Notes under the pieces: generated by a model
Told to the model about the DNA's origin: nothing
Seen by the model: only the letters and a program-made list of their open reading frames with translations
Databases searched by the model: none
From: Flavobacteriales bacterium CG_4_10_14_0_2_um_filter_35_18
GTDB taxonomy: Bacteria > Bacteroidota > Bacteroidia > Flavobacteriales > Flavobacteriaceae
DNA length: 53,094 nt
Direction: 5' to 3'
Assembly (NCBI GenBank): GCA_002793215.1
Contig: PFPU01000183.1
Coordinates: 1-53,094, forward strand
Shown here: piece by piece, positions 45,535 through 53,094 of the stretch
How the letters are laid out: every line of letters starts with the position of its first letter
Position numbering within the stretch: the first letter of the stretch is position 1
Position numbers and translations under genes: made by a program

Positions 45535-46764
45535 TTAATAGTTTATAAGTGAGACAATGTAAAATAAGCTAAAACCTATTAAAAATAGGATTCCGAGCCA
45601 GCTCAATATTTTTAAACCAATTTTAGGATGCCATTGTGGCGGAGTGTGTTTGCTAGTGATTAATAAATAATTGGCTATGGCATAAAATGGAGCGGTTAAA
45701 AAGGAAATGATGGTGGCAACTTTTACCATAAAGGTCATGCTGGTAATGAGAAAACCGAGTATTAATAGGGTGCCAATAGATAAAAAGATAAGCCAAATTA
45801 AGTAGGTATTTTTAGGTGCTTTTTCAAAAAGCAATTCCGTTGTTCGCGCCATGGCCCTAGGTGAGGCATCTAATGTTGTTAAACTGGTGCTAAACATGGT
45901 TGTAAATGCTGCAATGGCGATGATAAGGTAAGCACCCTGCCCTAAATTTTTGGTATATAAAGTTATGAGTTGTTCCGAAAATTTGCTAGCACCGTCGCTA
46001 AAAGTTTCACCCGAACCATACATTACAAATGTGCCCAATGCAATAAAGCAAGCGCCTAAGGTAATGGTACCGATATAGCCAATATTAAAATCTAAAATGG
46101 CTTTTTTAGGATTAATTTTTTGAGTTTTACTTTTTTCTAGTGTCCAAAGGGAATGCCAAGCCGAAATGTCTAGTGGCGCAGGCATCCATCCCATAAAGGC
46201 AATTAAAAAAGCAATGGTTATTTTATTGTCGGGAAATACAGGTGTAAAATCGAACCGGTAACTAGTGTTCTGATAGGCGATAATCATGGCACTTATAGTG
46301 CTGATTGATAAAATGATAACAATGATTTTCATTAAATTATCGAGTAATCGGTATTTGCCAATCATTAAAATCAAGAAACAAACAAAGGTAATTAAAACAC
46401 TCCAAATTAATGTATTATCACTAACGCCAAATAATTTGGTCGCTATTCCGGCAGTTACTATGGTTACCGCTGCCTGAATGGTAAACATGGTGGCAAAAGT
46501 TAATAGGTAATAAAACCACAACATACCTTTACCTAAGCGTTTATAACCGTCGATTAAACTTTCGCCCGTGGCGGCGGCATAGCGCGGACCGTATTGAAAA
46601 AAGGGATATTTAAAAAGGTGAACCAACAATAAAGCCCAAAGTAAACCCATTCCGTAATCGGCTCCAGCCCTTGTAGATTGCACTAAATGTGAAACACCAA
46701 TGGCCGCACCGGCAAATAATAATCCGGGTCCTAGGGTCTTAAGGGTATCTGATAATTTTTCCAT
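45535..46764 (-). CDS. Nramp-superfamily transporter without canonical metal-binding motifs
   Basis: A 409-residue protein with about eleven hydrophobic helices and the Nramp N-terminus LGPGLLFAGAAIGVSH. In Mn/Fe transporters helix 1 carries DPGN and helix 6 carries MPH; here the corresponding positions read GAAIGVSHLVQST and GWMPAPLDISAWHS, so the metal-coordinating Asp, Asn and Met are missing. It may carry another substrate or a different ion. Co-directional with a Dabb lipoprotein (downstream) and an ECF sigma factor (10 bases upstream). Family membership is fairly sure, metal transport is not. Confidence 0.75.
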   Translation of the reverse strand: MEKLSDTLKTLGPGLLFAGAAIGVSHLVQSTRAGADYGMGLLWALLLVHLFKYPFFQYGPRYAAATGESLIDGYKRLGKGMLWFYYLLTFATMFTIQAAVTIVTAGIATKLFGVSDNTLIWSVLITFVCFLILMIGKYRLLDNLMKIIVIILSISTISAMIIAYQNTSYRFDFTPVFPDNKITIAFLIAFMGWMPAPLDISAWHSLWTLEKSKTQKINPKKAILDFNIGYIGTITLGACFIALGTFVMYGSGETFSDGASKFSEQLITLYTKNLGQGAYLIIAIAAFTTMFSTSLTTLDASPRAMARTTELLFEKAPKNTYLIWLIFLSIGTLLILGFLITSMTFMVKVATIISFLTAPFYAIANYLLITSKHTPPQWHPKIGLKILSWLGILFLIGFSLFYIVSLINY

Positions 46765-46774
46765 TTTAAAAAAA

Positions 46775-47329
46775 TTAGTTGTTAATGATGATTTCGGCTA
46801 ATAATTTTTTGGCACGAAGGAGTTTGATTTTTACATTATTAATGGGTTCATTGAGTTCTTGGGCAATTTCTTTATAACTTAATTCCATAAAAAATCGCAA
46901 ATTTATAACTTGTTGATAATGTGGTTTTAGCTGTTTAATATAAGCTAATAATTGAGCTAAATTTTGTTCTTGGATTAATTTATCTACCGGCGATAGTTGT
47001 TCGTCAGATATTTGGTCAACTTCTTTTTGGTGTTTGTGGATAGAAATTAAATCGGGATTTTGTTTTCTAAAATGGTCGATATTGATATTCCTCGAAATGG
47101 TAAATAGCCAGGTTTCAAAACTAAATGCCGGATTGTAAGTATGGAGTTTGTCAAAAGCCTTTGCAAAGGTTTTGATGGTAATGTCTTCGGCTTCATCTTC
47201 ATCTTCGGTTTTGCTCACCTGAAAGTTATAAATAGCTTTCCAATAATTATTTAATAAGGAGCTATAAGCAATTTGGTTGCCTTGTTTTGCTTGTTCAATT
47301 AACGCCAAAATTGCTTGATCTTCTACCAA
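46775..47329 (-). CDS. ECF-type RNA polymerase sigma factor
   Basis: A 184-residue sigma-70-family factor. Region 2 spans about residues 20-85 (AYSSLLNNYWKAIYNF, AEDITIKTFAKAFDKL, SFETWLFTISRNINIDHFRK) and region 4 about 125-180 (HYQQVINLRFFMELSYKEIAQEL, NNVKIKLLRAKKLL). No anti-sigma gene is adjacent. Its stop is ten bases from the Nramp-like gene and its start overlaps the glycosyltransferase stop by 7 bp. Its regulon cannot be inferred. Confidence 0.9.
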   Translation of the reverse strand: MVEDQAILALIEQAKQGNQIAYSSLLNNYWKAIYNFQVSKTEDEDEAEDITIKTFAKAFDKLHTYNPAFSFETWLFTISRNINIDHFRKQNPDLISIHKHQKEVDQISDEQLSPVDKLIQEQNLAQLLAYIKQLKPHYQQVINLRFFMELSYKEIAQELNEPINNVKIKLLRAKKLLAEIIINN

Positions 47330-48480
47330 TGTGTGGGTTTTGAAAACTTATTGCCTATAAAAATACGCAATTGAATCAAAAGTAAAATAATTTCAAGAAA
47401 GAAACCCAAAAATACCAAATCTTTTTCTTGTAATTTTTTTGCCGAAGCATAAAGAATGAGATAGTAAATTAAAAATCTAATTCCGATTAATGGTAATATA
47501 ACGAGCGGTTTAAAGGCAAATATTAAGACTAAAATCGATAAAATCCAAAACAAAAGTTGGGAGGTATAAAAAAGTCCCAATAAAAATTTATGAAAGGGTT
47601 TGTAAAAAGTAGCCGTAGAAACGTGACGTTTTTTTTGATTAATCCATTCTTTAAAGGTGGTTTTAGGTAGTGAAGTGGTAAACGAATCTTGCGAAATGCA
47701 AACAGCGGTATTAGCTTTTGTAGCCATTTGATTGACAAACAAATCATCATCGCCTGATTTAATTTTCATATGTTTTATAAAGCCATTTGCCTCAAAAAAC
47801 AAGTTTTTTTTATAAGCCATATTTCTGCCAACACCCATATAAGGAACGCCGGCTTTGGCATATCCAAAATATTGAATAGCAGTTATAAGCGTTTCATAAC
47901 GAATCAATTTATTCAAAAAAGTTTTGCTTTTTTTATAGCCACCATAACCAATCACAATTTGTTTATCATGGTTAAATTGGCTTGCCATGGCGCTAATCCA
48001 GTGTGTTGAATTTGGTTTGCAATCGGCATCGGTAAACAGTAAATATTCGCAAGATGCGGCTTTTATGCCAAGGGTTAGGGCGTATTTTTTGTTGCCCCAA
48101 AATTGTTCATTTTCTTTAACATCAACGAGCTTAATATGTGGATAAAGCATTAAAAAACTTTCGATTACCTCAAGTGTTTCATCCGAAGAATTATCGTTTA
48201 TGACCACTAATTCAAAATTTGGATAATCTTGTTTAAAAAGAAGTGGAATTAAACGTTTTAAATTTTTTCCTTCGTTTTTAGCACAAATAATTACCGAAAT
48301 GGGTTTGGTAAATTCTGGCGATGGTTTTGGTTTTGCCCAACAAAATAGGCTAAAAACGCCAAGGTAATAGCATAATTGTATCGCAATGACGCCATAAAAA
48401 CTTAGGAGTAATATGTTTTGTAAAGTGCTGATAGTTATTTGTTTTCGCAGTTTTCGGGCAATTTGCCACAATAGCTGCAA
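47323..48480 (-). CDS. Family 2 glycosyltransferase, membrane bound
   Basis: A 385-residue GT-A enzyme. It starts with a hydrophobic helix (about residues 23-50), then the catalytic domain: ISVIICAKNEGKNLKRLIP, VVINDNSSDETLEV, FTDADCKP (metal-binding DxD-type motif) and QKKRHVS (QxxRW-like motif). Two or three C-terminal helices follow. It is likely to transfer a sugar on the cytoplasmic side of the membrane for a polysaccharide or glycolipid. The only ATG, at 48480, overlaps the small upstream gene by 46 bases; the frame has no later ATG before the helix, so the start is uncertain. Confidence 0.85.
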   Translation of the reverse strand: MQLLWQIARKLRKQITISTLQNILLLSFYGVIAIQLCYYLGVFSLFCWAKPKPSPEFTKPISVIICAKNEGKNLKRLIPLLFKQDYPNFELVVINDNSSDETLEVIESFLMLYPHIKLVDVKENEQFWGNKKYALTLGIKAASCEYLLFTDADCKPNSTHWISAMASQFNHDKQIVIGYGGYKKSKTFLNKLIRYETLITAIQYFGYAKAGVPYMGVGRNMAYKKNLFFEANGFIKHMKIKSGDDDLFVNQMATKANTAVCISQDSFTTSLPKTTFKEWINQKKRHVSTATFYKPFHKFLLGLFYTSQLLFWILSILVLIFAFKPLVILPLIGIRFLIYYLILYASAKKLQEKDLVFLGFFLEIILLLIQLRIFIGNKFSKPTHW

Positions 48481-48620
48481 GTTTCGCCGGTTTTGTTTAA
48501 ATGAGGATTTTGGCTAGCACAAGTGCCAGCAAATTTGCCATCTTTTTTTGCCCAAAGTTTTATGGCAATTGCTGCAAATGCTAGGGCGAGCATTCCAATT
48601 GTAATTAAGATGAGTTTCAT
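48435..48620 (-). CDS. Small membrane protein with Cys-rich C-terminus
   Basis: A 61-residue protein: one hydrophobic helix (about 3-22, ILITIGMLALAFAAIAIKLW) followed by a soluble tail with four Cys (GTCASQNPHLN, TCSYCGKLPENC). The CxxC pattern suggests a small metal- or disulfide-binding knuckle. I recall similar short membrane-anchored proteins as conserved but unnamed in Flavobacteria. It overlaps the glycosyltransferase gene by 46 bases on the same strand. The function is unknown. Confidence 0.7.
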   Translation of the reverse strand: MKLILITIGMLALAFAAIAIKLWAKKDGKFAGTCASQNPHLNKTGETCSYCGKLPENCENK

Positions 48621-48660
48621 ATAGTTTATTTATTGCAAATACTGAACCCCAAAATTACGA

Positions 48661-48688
48661 ATAAAAGCCCAACTTTTTAAAGTTGGGC
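48661..48688 (-). terminator. Terminator of the EF-G-like gene
   Basis: Arms GCCCAACTTT and AAAGTTGGGC (48667-48688) with a two-base loop; on the minus strand a TTTTAT tail follows. It lies 11 bases after the EF-G-like stop. Confidence 0.88.
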
Positions 48689-48699
48689 CTAATATTTAG

Positions 48700-50811
48700 T
48701 TAATCTTCGTTGTTTTTTATAAGCTCATTTTGAATATTGATTGGCACAGGTTCAAAATTTACAAATTTTGTATTAAACGAGGCTCTTCCTTGGGTTATAG
48801 AACGTAAGGTAGTTGAAAATTTATAGAGTTCAGCTAAGGGTGTTCTGGTAGTTATTTGCTGATATTTACCCAAACTTTCGAGTCCTAAAATGATTGAGCG
48901 TCTTGATTGCAAATCGGTCATGACATTTCCCATCAGTTCTTCAGGAACTTTTACAATGACTTCGTTTATGGGCTCCATTAACTTTGGATTGGCATTTAAA
49001 AAGGCAGCTTTAAAGGCGTGTGCACCAGCAATTTTAAATGAAATATCATTTGAATCTACCGGATGCATTTTGCCGTCAAATACCATGACTCTGATATCTC
49101 GGGCATAAGATCCCGTTAAGGGTCCTGTTTCCATAACTTCTAAAATGCCCTTCAAGATTGAAGGTAAATAACGCGCGTCAATAACGCCACCAACAATACA
49201 GTTATAAAAAACTAATTTACCGCCCCAAACCAAGTCAATAACTTCCTTGCCACGAATGTTAAAGCCTTCGGGCTCGGGCATACCTTCAAACCACGGTTCT
49301 ATTTTTAGGTGTACTTCGCCAAATTGTCCTGCGCCACCTGATTGTTTTTTATGTTTATAACTAGCTGTAGCCGAGCGCTGAATAGTTTCTCGGTAAGCTA
49401 CACGAGGCTGCTCAAAATGGGCGGTGATGCCAAAATTATTCTTTAGGGTCCAATCAATAATGGCTAAATGAAGTTCACCTTGGCAGGATAATATTTGTTG
49501 TTTGAGCTCTTTTGAATAGTTAAAATTAACGGTCGGATCTTGACTTTCTATTTTTCTAAGCACCTCATTCAATTTTTCATCATCTTTTTTATCTTGGGCG
49601 GAGGTGGCTTTTTGAATCCGCGCTTCGGGATAACTTATTGGTTTAATGGTAATTTTATGTTCTATTGGGTGAAGCGTGTCATTTGTTTCGGTAACTTTTA
49701 ACTTTAAAGTTGCGCCAATATCACCGGCATGAAGTGATTCAACCAGTTCTCTTTTTTTGCCATCCATAATGAATAATTGGTTTAAAACTTCAACGTCTCC
49801 TTTTCTTGAATTTTCGAGTTTATCATTTTGATTTAGCGTGCCCGACATCACCTTAAAAAAGCTGATTTTACCCAAATTTGGTTCATGCACGGTTTTGAAA
49901 ACAAATAGAATGGTTTGGTCTTTTGGATTATAAAAAACCTCTTTATTTTCAACACTCAATTGTGGTTTTAAATCGGCGGCGGCTGGAATGACATTATCAA
50001 TAAATCCCATTAGGCGACCGCTACCCATATCTTTTAAGGCCGAAACACAAAATACCGGAAACAATTCGTTGTTTAACATGCCAATTTTGATGCCTTTACG
50101 CATTTCATCTTCTGTTAAAGTGCCATTTTCAAAATAGAGTTCCATTAAATTTTCGTCATTTTCGGCCGCTTTTTCAATCAATTCATTGTGGAGTTTTTCA
50201 GCGAGTTCCTTTTGGTTGGCGGGGATTTCGAGCTTTTCGGGTTTACCGCCATCGGGTTTAAATTTATAGAGTCTCATTTTAAGCACATCAACAATACATT
50301 GTGCGCCGTTTATAACGATGGGGTATTGAATTTTGATGGCATTTTTGCCGACTAAGTTTTTTAAACTGTTAAAACTTTCGTCAAAATTTGCTTTTGGGTG
50401 GTCAATTTGGTTGATTACAAACACGGTTGGTTTGTTAAAGCGATCAATATAATTCCAAATAATTTCAGTGCCAACTTCAACGCCATATTGGGCATTTATG
50501 AGCATAATAATGCTATCGGCAACGTGCATGGTTGACGCGATTTCTCCTATAAAATCATCTAATCCCGGAGTGTCTATAATATTGATTTTATAATTGCGCC
50601 ATTCGGTGTGCAGTGGTGTTGCATAAATTGAAGATTGGCGCTCTTGTTCAATGCTTTGGTAGTCGGACACGGTATTTTTTTCTTCAACACTACCGCGTCT
50701 ATTCAGAAGTCCAGCTTCAAAGAGCATTGTTTCGGCCAATGTTGTTTTCCCGCTATTATGAGCGCCAACAAAGGCAATGTTTTTAATGAATTTTTCATCA
50801 TATACCTTCAT
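48700..50811 (-). CDS. Elongation factor G-like translational GTPase (paralogue)
   Basis: A 703-residue EF-G-type GTPase. G1 is GAHNSGKTT, G3 DTPGLDDF, G4 NQID. Switch I/II differ from canonical EF-G: the region normally reading EQERGITI is EQERQSSIYA. Domains II-V are present (for example HKKQSGGAGQFGEVHLKIEP in domain IV/III and a C-terminal domain V with VPEELMGNVMTDLQSRR). The canonical EF-G starts with a shorter G domain insert; this one resembles the second EF-G-like protein (EF-G2 type) of many bacteria, of unclear role. Monocistronic with terminator. Confidence 0.85.
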   Translation of the reverse strand: MKVYDEKFIKNIAFVGAHNSGKTTLAETMLFEAGLLNRRGSVEEKNTVSDYQSIEQERQSSIYATPLHTEWRNYKINIIDTPGLDDFIGEIASTMHVADSIIMLINAQYGVEVGTEIIWNYIDRFNKPTVFVINQIDHPKANFDESFNSLKNLVGKNAIKIQYPIVINGAQCIVDVLKMRLYKFKPDGGKPEKLEIPANQKELAEKLHNELIEKAAENDENLMELYFENGTLTEDEMRKGIKIGMLNNELFPVFCVSALKDMGSGRLMGFIDNVIPAAADLKPQLSVENKEVFYNPKDQTILFVFKTVHEPNLGKISFFKVMSGTLNQNDKLENSRKGDVEVLNQLFIMDGKKRELVESLHAGDIGATLKLKVTETNDTLHPIEHKITIKPISYPEARIQKATSAQDKKDDEKLNEVLRKIESQDPTVNFNYSKELKQQILSCQGELHLAIIDWTLKNNFGITAHFEQPRVAYRETIQRSATASYKHKKQSGGAGQFGEVHLKIEPWFEGMPEPEGFNIRGKEVIDLVWGGKLVFYNCIVGGVIDARYLPSILKGILEVMETGPLTGSYARDIRVMVFDGKMHPVDSNDISFKIAGAHAFKAAFLNANPKLMEPINEVIVKVPEELMGNVMTDLQSRRSIILGLESLGKYQQITTRTPLAELYKFSTTLRSITQGRASFNTKFVNFEPVPINIQNELIKNNED

Positions 50812-51001
50812 AATTTGAAAATTTAATGTTAAGAACGCTTAAAGTTACTAAAAATGAAAATATAATAAATGAATTTTTAAATAAAATAATTGAAATCTTT
50901 TTTTAGGGACTTTTACAATTCAAAAAAATCATAACGTTTCCTCAGGCACTTGCAGTGAGGGTGTTAGCTATGGTGAATTTAGAATCTTAAAAATCTTAAA
51001 A

Positions 51002-52546
51002 TTATTGAATGGCCATAACTTTTATTTCCACACGCTGGTTTAAAATATTTGCTTGATTGGTATTTGAAGTGTCTATCGGGCGATTTTTACCATAACCTTG
51101 ATAGCTAATTTGACTTTTTGCAATGCCTCTATCAAATAAAAAATAGGCAACATTTTTAGCGCGGTTAGTAGAAAGTTCTTGTGCGTAATTATCTGGTGGC
51201 AAAGTGTTTGTGTGACCGCCAACCTCAATTTTTACTTCAGGATTTTGTTTTAAAAACTTAAACAATTCCATTAAGGTGCGTTTGGCTTCTCTGGTAAGGG
51301 CATACGAATCGGGTTCAAAATACAAATTGGGTAAAGCAAAACGCTGTCCTATTTTTAATTGATTTGATTTGATGGTTTTTGAATCAAAATCTGCACTTTT
51401 TTCTACTTTTAAAACCTTGGTAACATCTTCTTTATTAATAGGCTCTTGGCGGATATTTGTTTGAATTTTATCATTAATAGTGGTTTGATTGGCTATTATT
51501 TGAGAATTGTTTTGGTTTTTAGTATCAGTAACTTGGTAGCCAATGCGCATACCATTCTGATAAAAGTTTGGTGCGGCATAAGCAATGCTTGTATTAACAT
51601 TTTTAAGTACAGCTTTATTTATTACAAATTTTCCGTTGGCGCAATCTACCTCAAAATCGGGATCTGCAATTTCAAGATTGTTGATATTTTTATAAAAGGC
51701 TTTGGCATTTTGACGCTCTAAATTAAAGGTCAAATTATCAATGTTTGGTGTGTTAATGGTAACTTGTGAGCTGTCGGCATTGTAGCTAAAATCAGCGTAT
51801 TTTAAAATGGCTCTTTTATTGGCAACGCTCTGAATGGCTTGATATTTATACTGATTAGTAACAATTGCCAATGAGTCTTTTAGCCTATTTTGATATTCTA
51901 AGGTAGTTTCAAACATCCCTTTCGCCGACCAGCTTTCAATACTTTTGGTAAAGTAATTATTTACCTCCTTACACGGACTCGACATATCAAGACTACCTAA
52001 AGCGGCTATGGCATCAATATCAGCACCAAAACGTTTATTGGGTTTATAATTGGTCATTAAATCGGTGATTCTAACAAAATAAAATTTATCGTAGGCTTGA
52101 ACAAAGGCGCTAATATCAACCGAAGCCGAAATTTCGTTTACAATGCCCACGTTAATCCAATCTTTGCCATCTTTAGAGATTTCTACTTGTGTGGGTTCAA
52201 AAGTGCCACCTACTTCAAAAATGTATAAATCAGATCCGGCAACATCAATTAGTGCATTATCGGTAAATTGCACGGTTACACTTGCGCCATAACCCAGGGC
52301 ATACATGTTAGAATCCGGTTGACCGATAATATAGTCTTCTTTTGTAAAAAAACGAGAAGCAGCAGGTTCTCCAGGAGTAGCGCCAACCAATTTATCGGCA
52401 AAAGCCAATGGGCCTAACGGAATGGTTACTTTGTGATCGCGCCAGTCAAAATAATAATTTTTTTGGGCTTGGGTAAAAGCAGAAATCAAACAAATAAACA
52501 GGGCGATGATTTGTTTTATAGGGCGATTGTTTGGGTTTATTTGCAA
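51002..52546 (-). CDS. OmpA-family outer-membrane protein with N-terminal beta-sandwich domain
   Basis: A 514-residue exported protein. The signal peptide is IIALFICLISAFTQA (residues 13-27). Residues about 28-190 look like a beta-sandwich of the discoidin-type found in cell-surface proteins (DLYIFEVGGTFEPTQVEI, SKDGKDWINVGIV). The middle is unassigned. Residues about 400-512 form the OmpA peptidoglycan-binding domain (NLYFEPDSYALTREAKRTL, EVGGHTNTL, LSTNRAKNVAYFLFDRGI). The start is TTG at 52546: no in-frame ATG occurs near, and the signal peptide follows at a suitable distance. No partner genes nearby. Confidence 0.8.
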   Translation of the reverse strand: MQINPNNRPIKQIIALFICLISAFTQAQKNYYFDWRDHKVTIPLGPLAFADKLVGATPGEPAASRFFTKEDYIIGQPDSNMYALGYGASVTVQFTDNALIDVAGSDLYIFEVGGTFEPTQVEISKDGKDWINVGIVNEISASVDISAFVQAYDKFYFVRITDLMTNYKPNKRFGADIDAIAALGSLDMSSPCKEVNNYFTKSIESWSAKGMFETTLEYQNRLKDSLAIVTNQYKYQAIQSVANKRAILKYADFSYNADSSQVTINTPNIDNLTFNLERQNAKAFYKNINNLEIADPDFEVDCANGKFVINKAVLKNVNTSIAYAAPNFYQNGMRIGYQVTDTKNQNNSQIIANQTTINDKIQTNIRQEPINKEDVTKVLKVEKSADFDSKTIKSNQLKIGQRFALPNLYFEPDSYALTREAKRTLMELFKFLKQNPEVKIEVGGHTNTLPPDNYAQELSTNRAKNVAYFLFDRGIAKSQISYQGYGKNRPIDTSNTNQANILNQRVEIKVMAIQ

Positions 52547-52585
52547 GGCTCTTTTTTTAGTTGAATGTAAAAGTAAAAAATAAAA

Positions 52586-53094
52586 TTAAGAAAAAACATT
52601 GACTTCAATTTCTAAATCAATTTTAAAAGTTTCCATGACCGTTTTTTGGATGGTTTTTGCCAAAAACAGAATGGCAGTGCCACTGGCATTTCCATAGTTT
52701 ACAAGCACCAATGCTTGTTGTTGGTGAACGCCGGCATCACCAATGCGCTTTCCTTTAAATCCGCATTGTTCAATAAGCCACCCTGCGGGAATTTTAAATT
52801 GATTTTCCGAAATTCTATAAAATGGGCAATTTTGATTTGCTTTTTGCATCGCCTTAAATTGGTTAAAATCAATGATGGGGTTCTTAAAAAAACTGCCACT
52901 GTTGCCAATTTCTTTCGGGTCGGGTAATTTTGAACGTCTAATTTTTATAATGGCTTGGCCTATTTGAGATAAATTGGGTTTTAAAATACCCTGAAGTTCT
53001 GTTTTTAGCGCGCCATAATCGCTATTTATTTGATGTTGTGATGTAGTCAATTTAAAAGTAACCTTTAAAATGACATACTTATTTTTTGCCTCAG
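52586..53094 (-). CDS. murB: UDP-N-acetylenolpyruvoylglucosamine reductase, C-terminal part (5' end outside window)
   Basis: The frame runs without a stop to the window edge (last full codon ends at 53092), so the FAD-binding N-terminal domain is missing. The visible part contains IGNSGSFFKNPI with the catalytic Ser and PAGWLIEQCGFKGKRIGDAGVH, both diagnostic of MurB. The enzyme reduces the enolpyruvyl group with NADPH to make UDP-MurNAc. A TTG at 53050 is not the start, since upstream codons continue the family pattern (EAKNKYVILKVTF). Confidence 0.9.
   Translation of the reverse strand, partial: EAKNKYVILKVTFKLTTSQHQINSDYGALKTELQGILKPNLSQIGQAIIKIRRSKLPDPKEIGNSGSFFKNPIIDFNQFKAMQKANQNCPFYRISENQFKIPAGWLIEQCGFKGKRIGDAGVHQQQALVLVNYGNASGTAILFLAKTIQKTVMETFKIDLEIEVNVFS

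Noticed and set aside
50942-50962. CACT-TGC-AGTG small hairpin upstream of the EF-G-like gene
   Set aside because: A four-base stem is within chance expectation and it has no T run or dyad extension.

Overview
The window looks like a chromosomal stretch of an AT-rich member of the Bacteroidota, most likely Flavobacteriia-like. The basis is promoter boxes of the form TAnnTTTG before many genes, the absence of strong Shine-Dalgarno sequences, and protein types usual in that phylum: long-form GAPDH, fused E1 alpha/beta dehydrogenase, S10 and M1 peptidases, polyphosphate glucokinase, and a MarR-controlled fatty-acid oxidation operon. The affiliation is inferred from gene content and signals; no rRNA or tRNA gene was seen.

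Layout. 1-8597: housekeeping genes (end of a low-molecular-weight phosphatase, RsmI-like methyltransferase, mltG/GNAT/dapF operon, HtrA protease, GAPDH, ligA). 8598-17208: a compact sulfur/electron-transfer island. A seven-gene minus-strand operon encodes a Mo-oxidoreductase catalytic subunit, its four-cluster Fe-S subunit, an NrfD/PsrC membrane subunit, two half-size YeeE/YedE transporters and two membrane-anchored rhodanese homologues. A 12-haem cytochrome c is divergently transcribed, and a CRP/FNR-like palindrome sits in the shared promoter region. 17210-24139: YhhN membrane protein, then a xanthine-dehydrogenase-type operon (esterase lipoprotein, xdhA, xdhB, small membrane protein, xdhC). 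24269-38714: DinB-like protein, M1 and S10 peptidases, CDF transporter, DUF167 protein, fused E1 dehydrogenase, polyphosphate glucokinase, M28 peptidase, sigma-54 activator without HTH, and a NatAB-type ABC exporter. 38838-44955: MarR regulator with its own palindrome, then the beta-oxidation genes fadJ-like, thiolase and acyl-CoA dehydrogenase. 45156-53094: Dabb lipoprotein, unusual Nramp-superfamily transporter, ECF sigma factor, glycosyltransferase, small Cys-rich membrane protein, EF-G-like GTPase, OmpA-type protein and the 3' part of murB.

The most interesting region is the sulfur island. Both rhodanese homologues have lost the active-site-loop cysteine (Ser121 and Gly116 in its place), yet both end in nearly identical tails with the terminal sequence GGGC; in one of them this terminal Cys is the only Cys of the protein. 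I infer a periplasmic sulfur carrier pair in which a swinging C-terminal thiol replaces the rhodanese active site, working with the Mo enzyme, YeeE/YedE channels and the dodecahaem cytochrome. Independently, the island is bracketed by two copies of the ligA 3' end: the intact gene on the left and a 22-codon remnant on the right, abutting yhhN. The copies differ mostly at synonymous positions. This indicates that the island entered by recombination or integration at ligA, separating a former ligA-yhhN pair.

All functional assignments come from reading motifs by eye. No database search, alignment or composition calculation was run.
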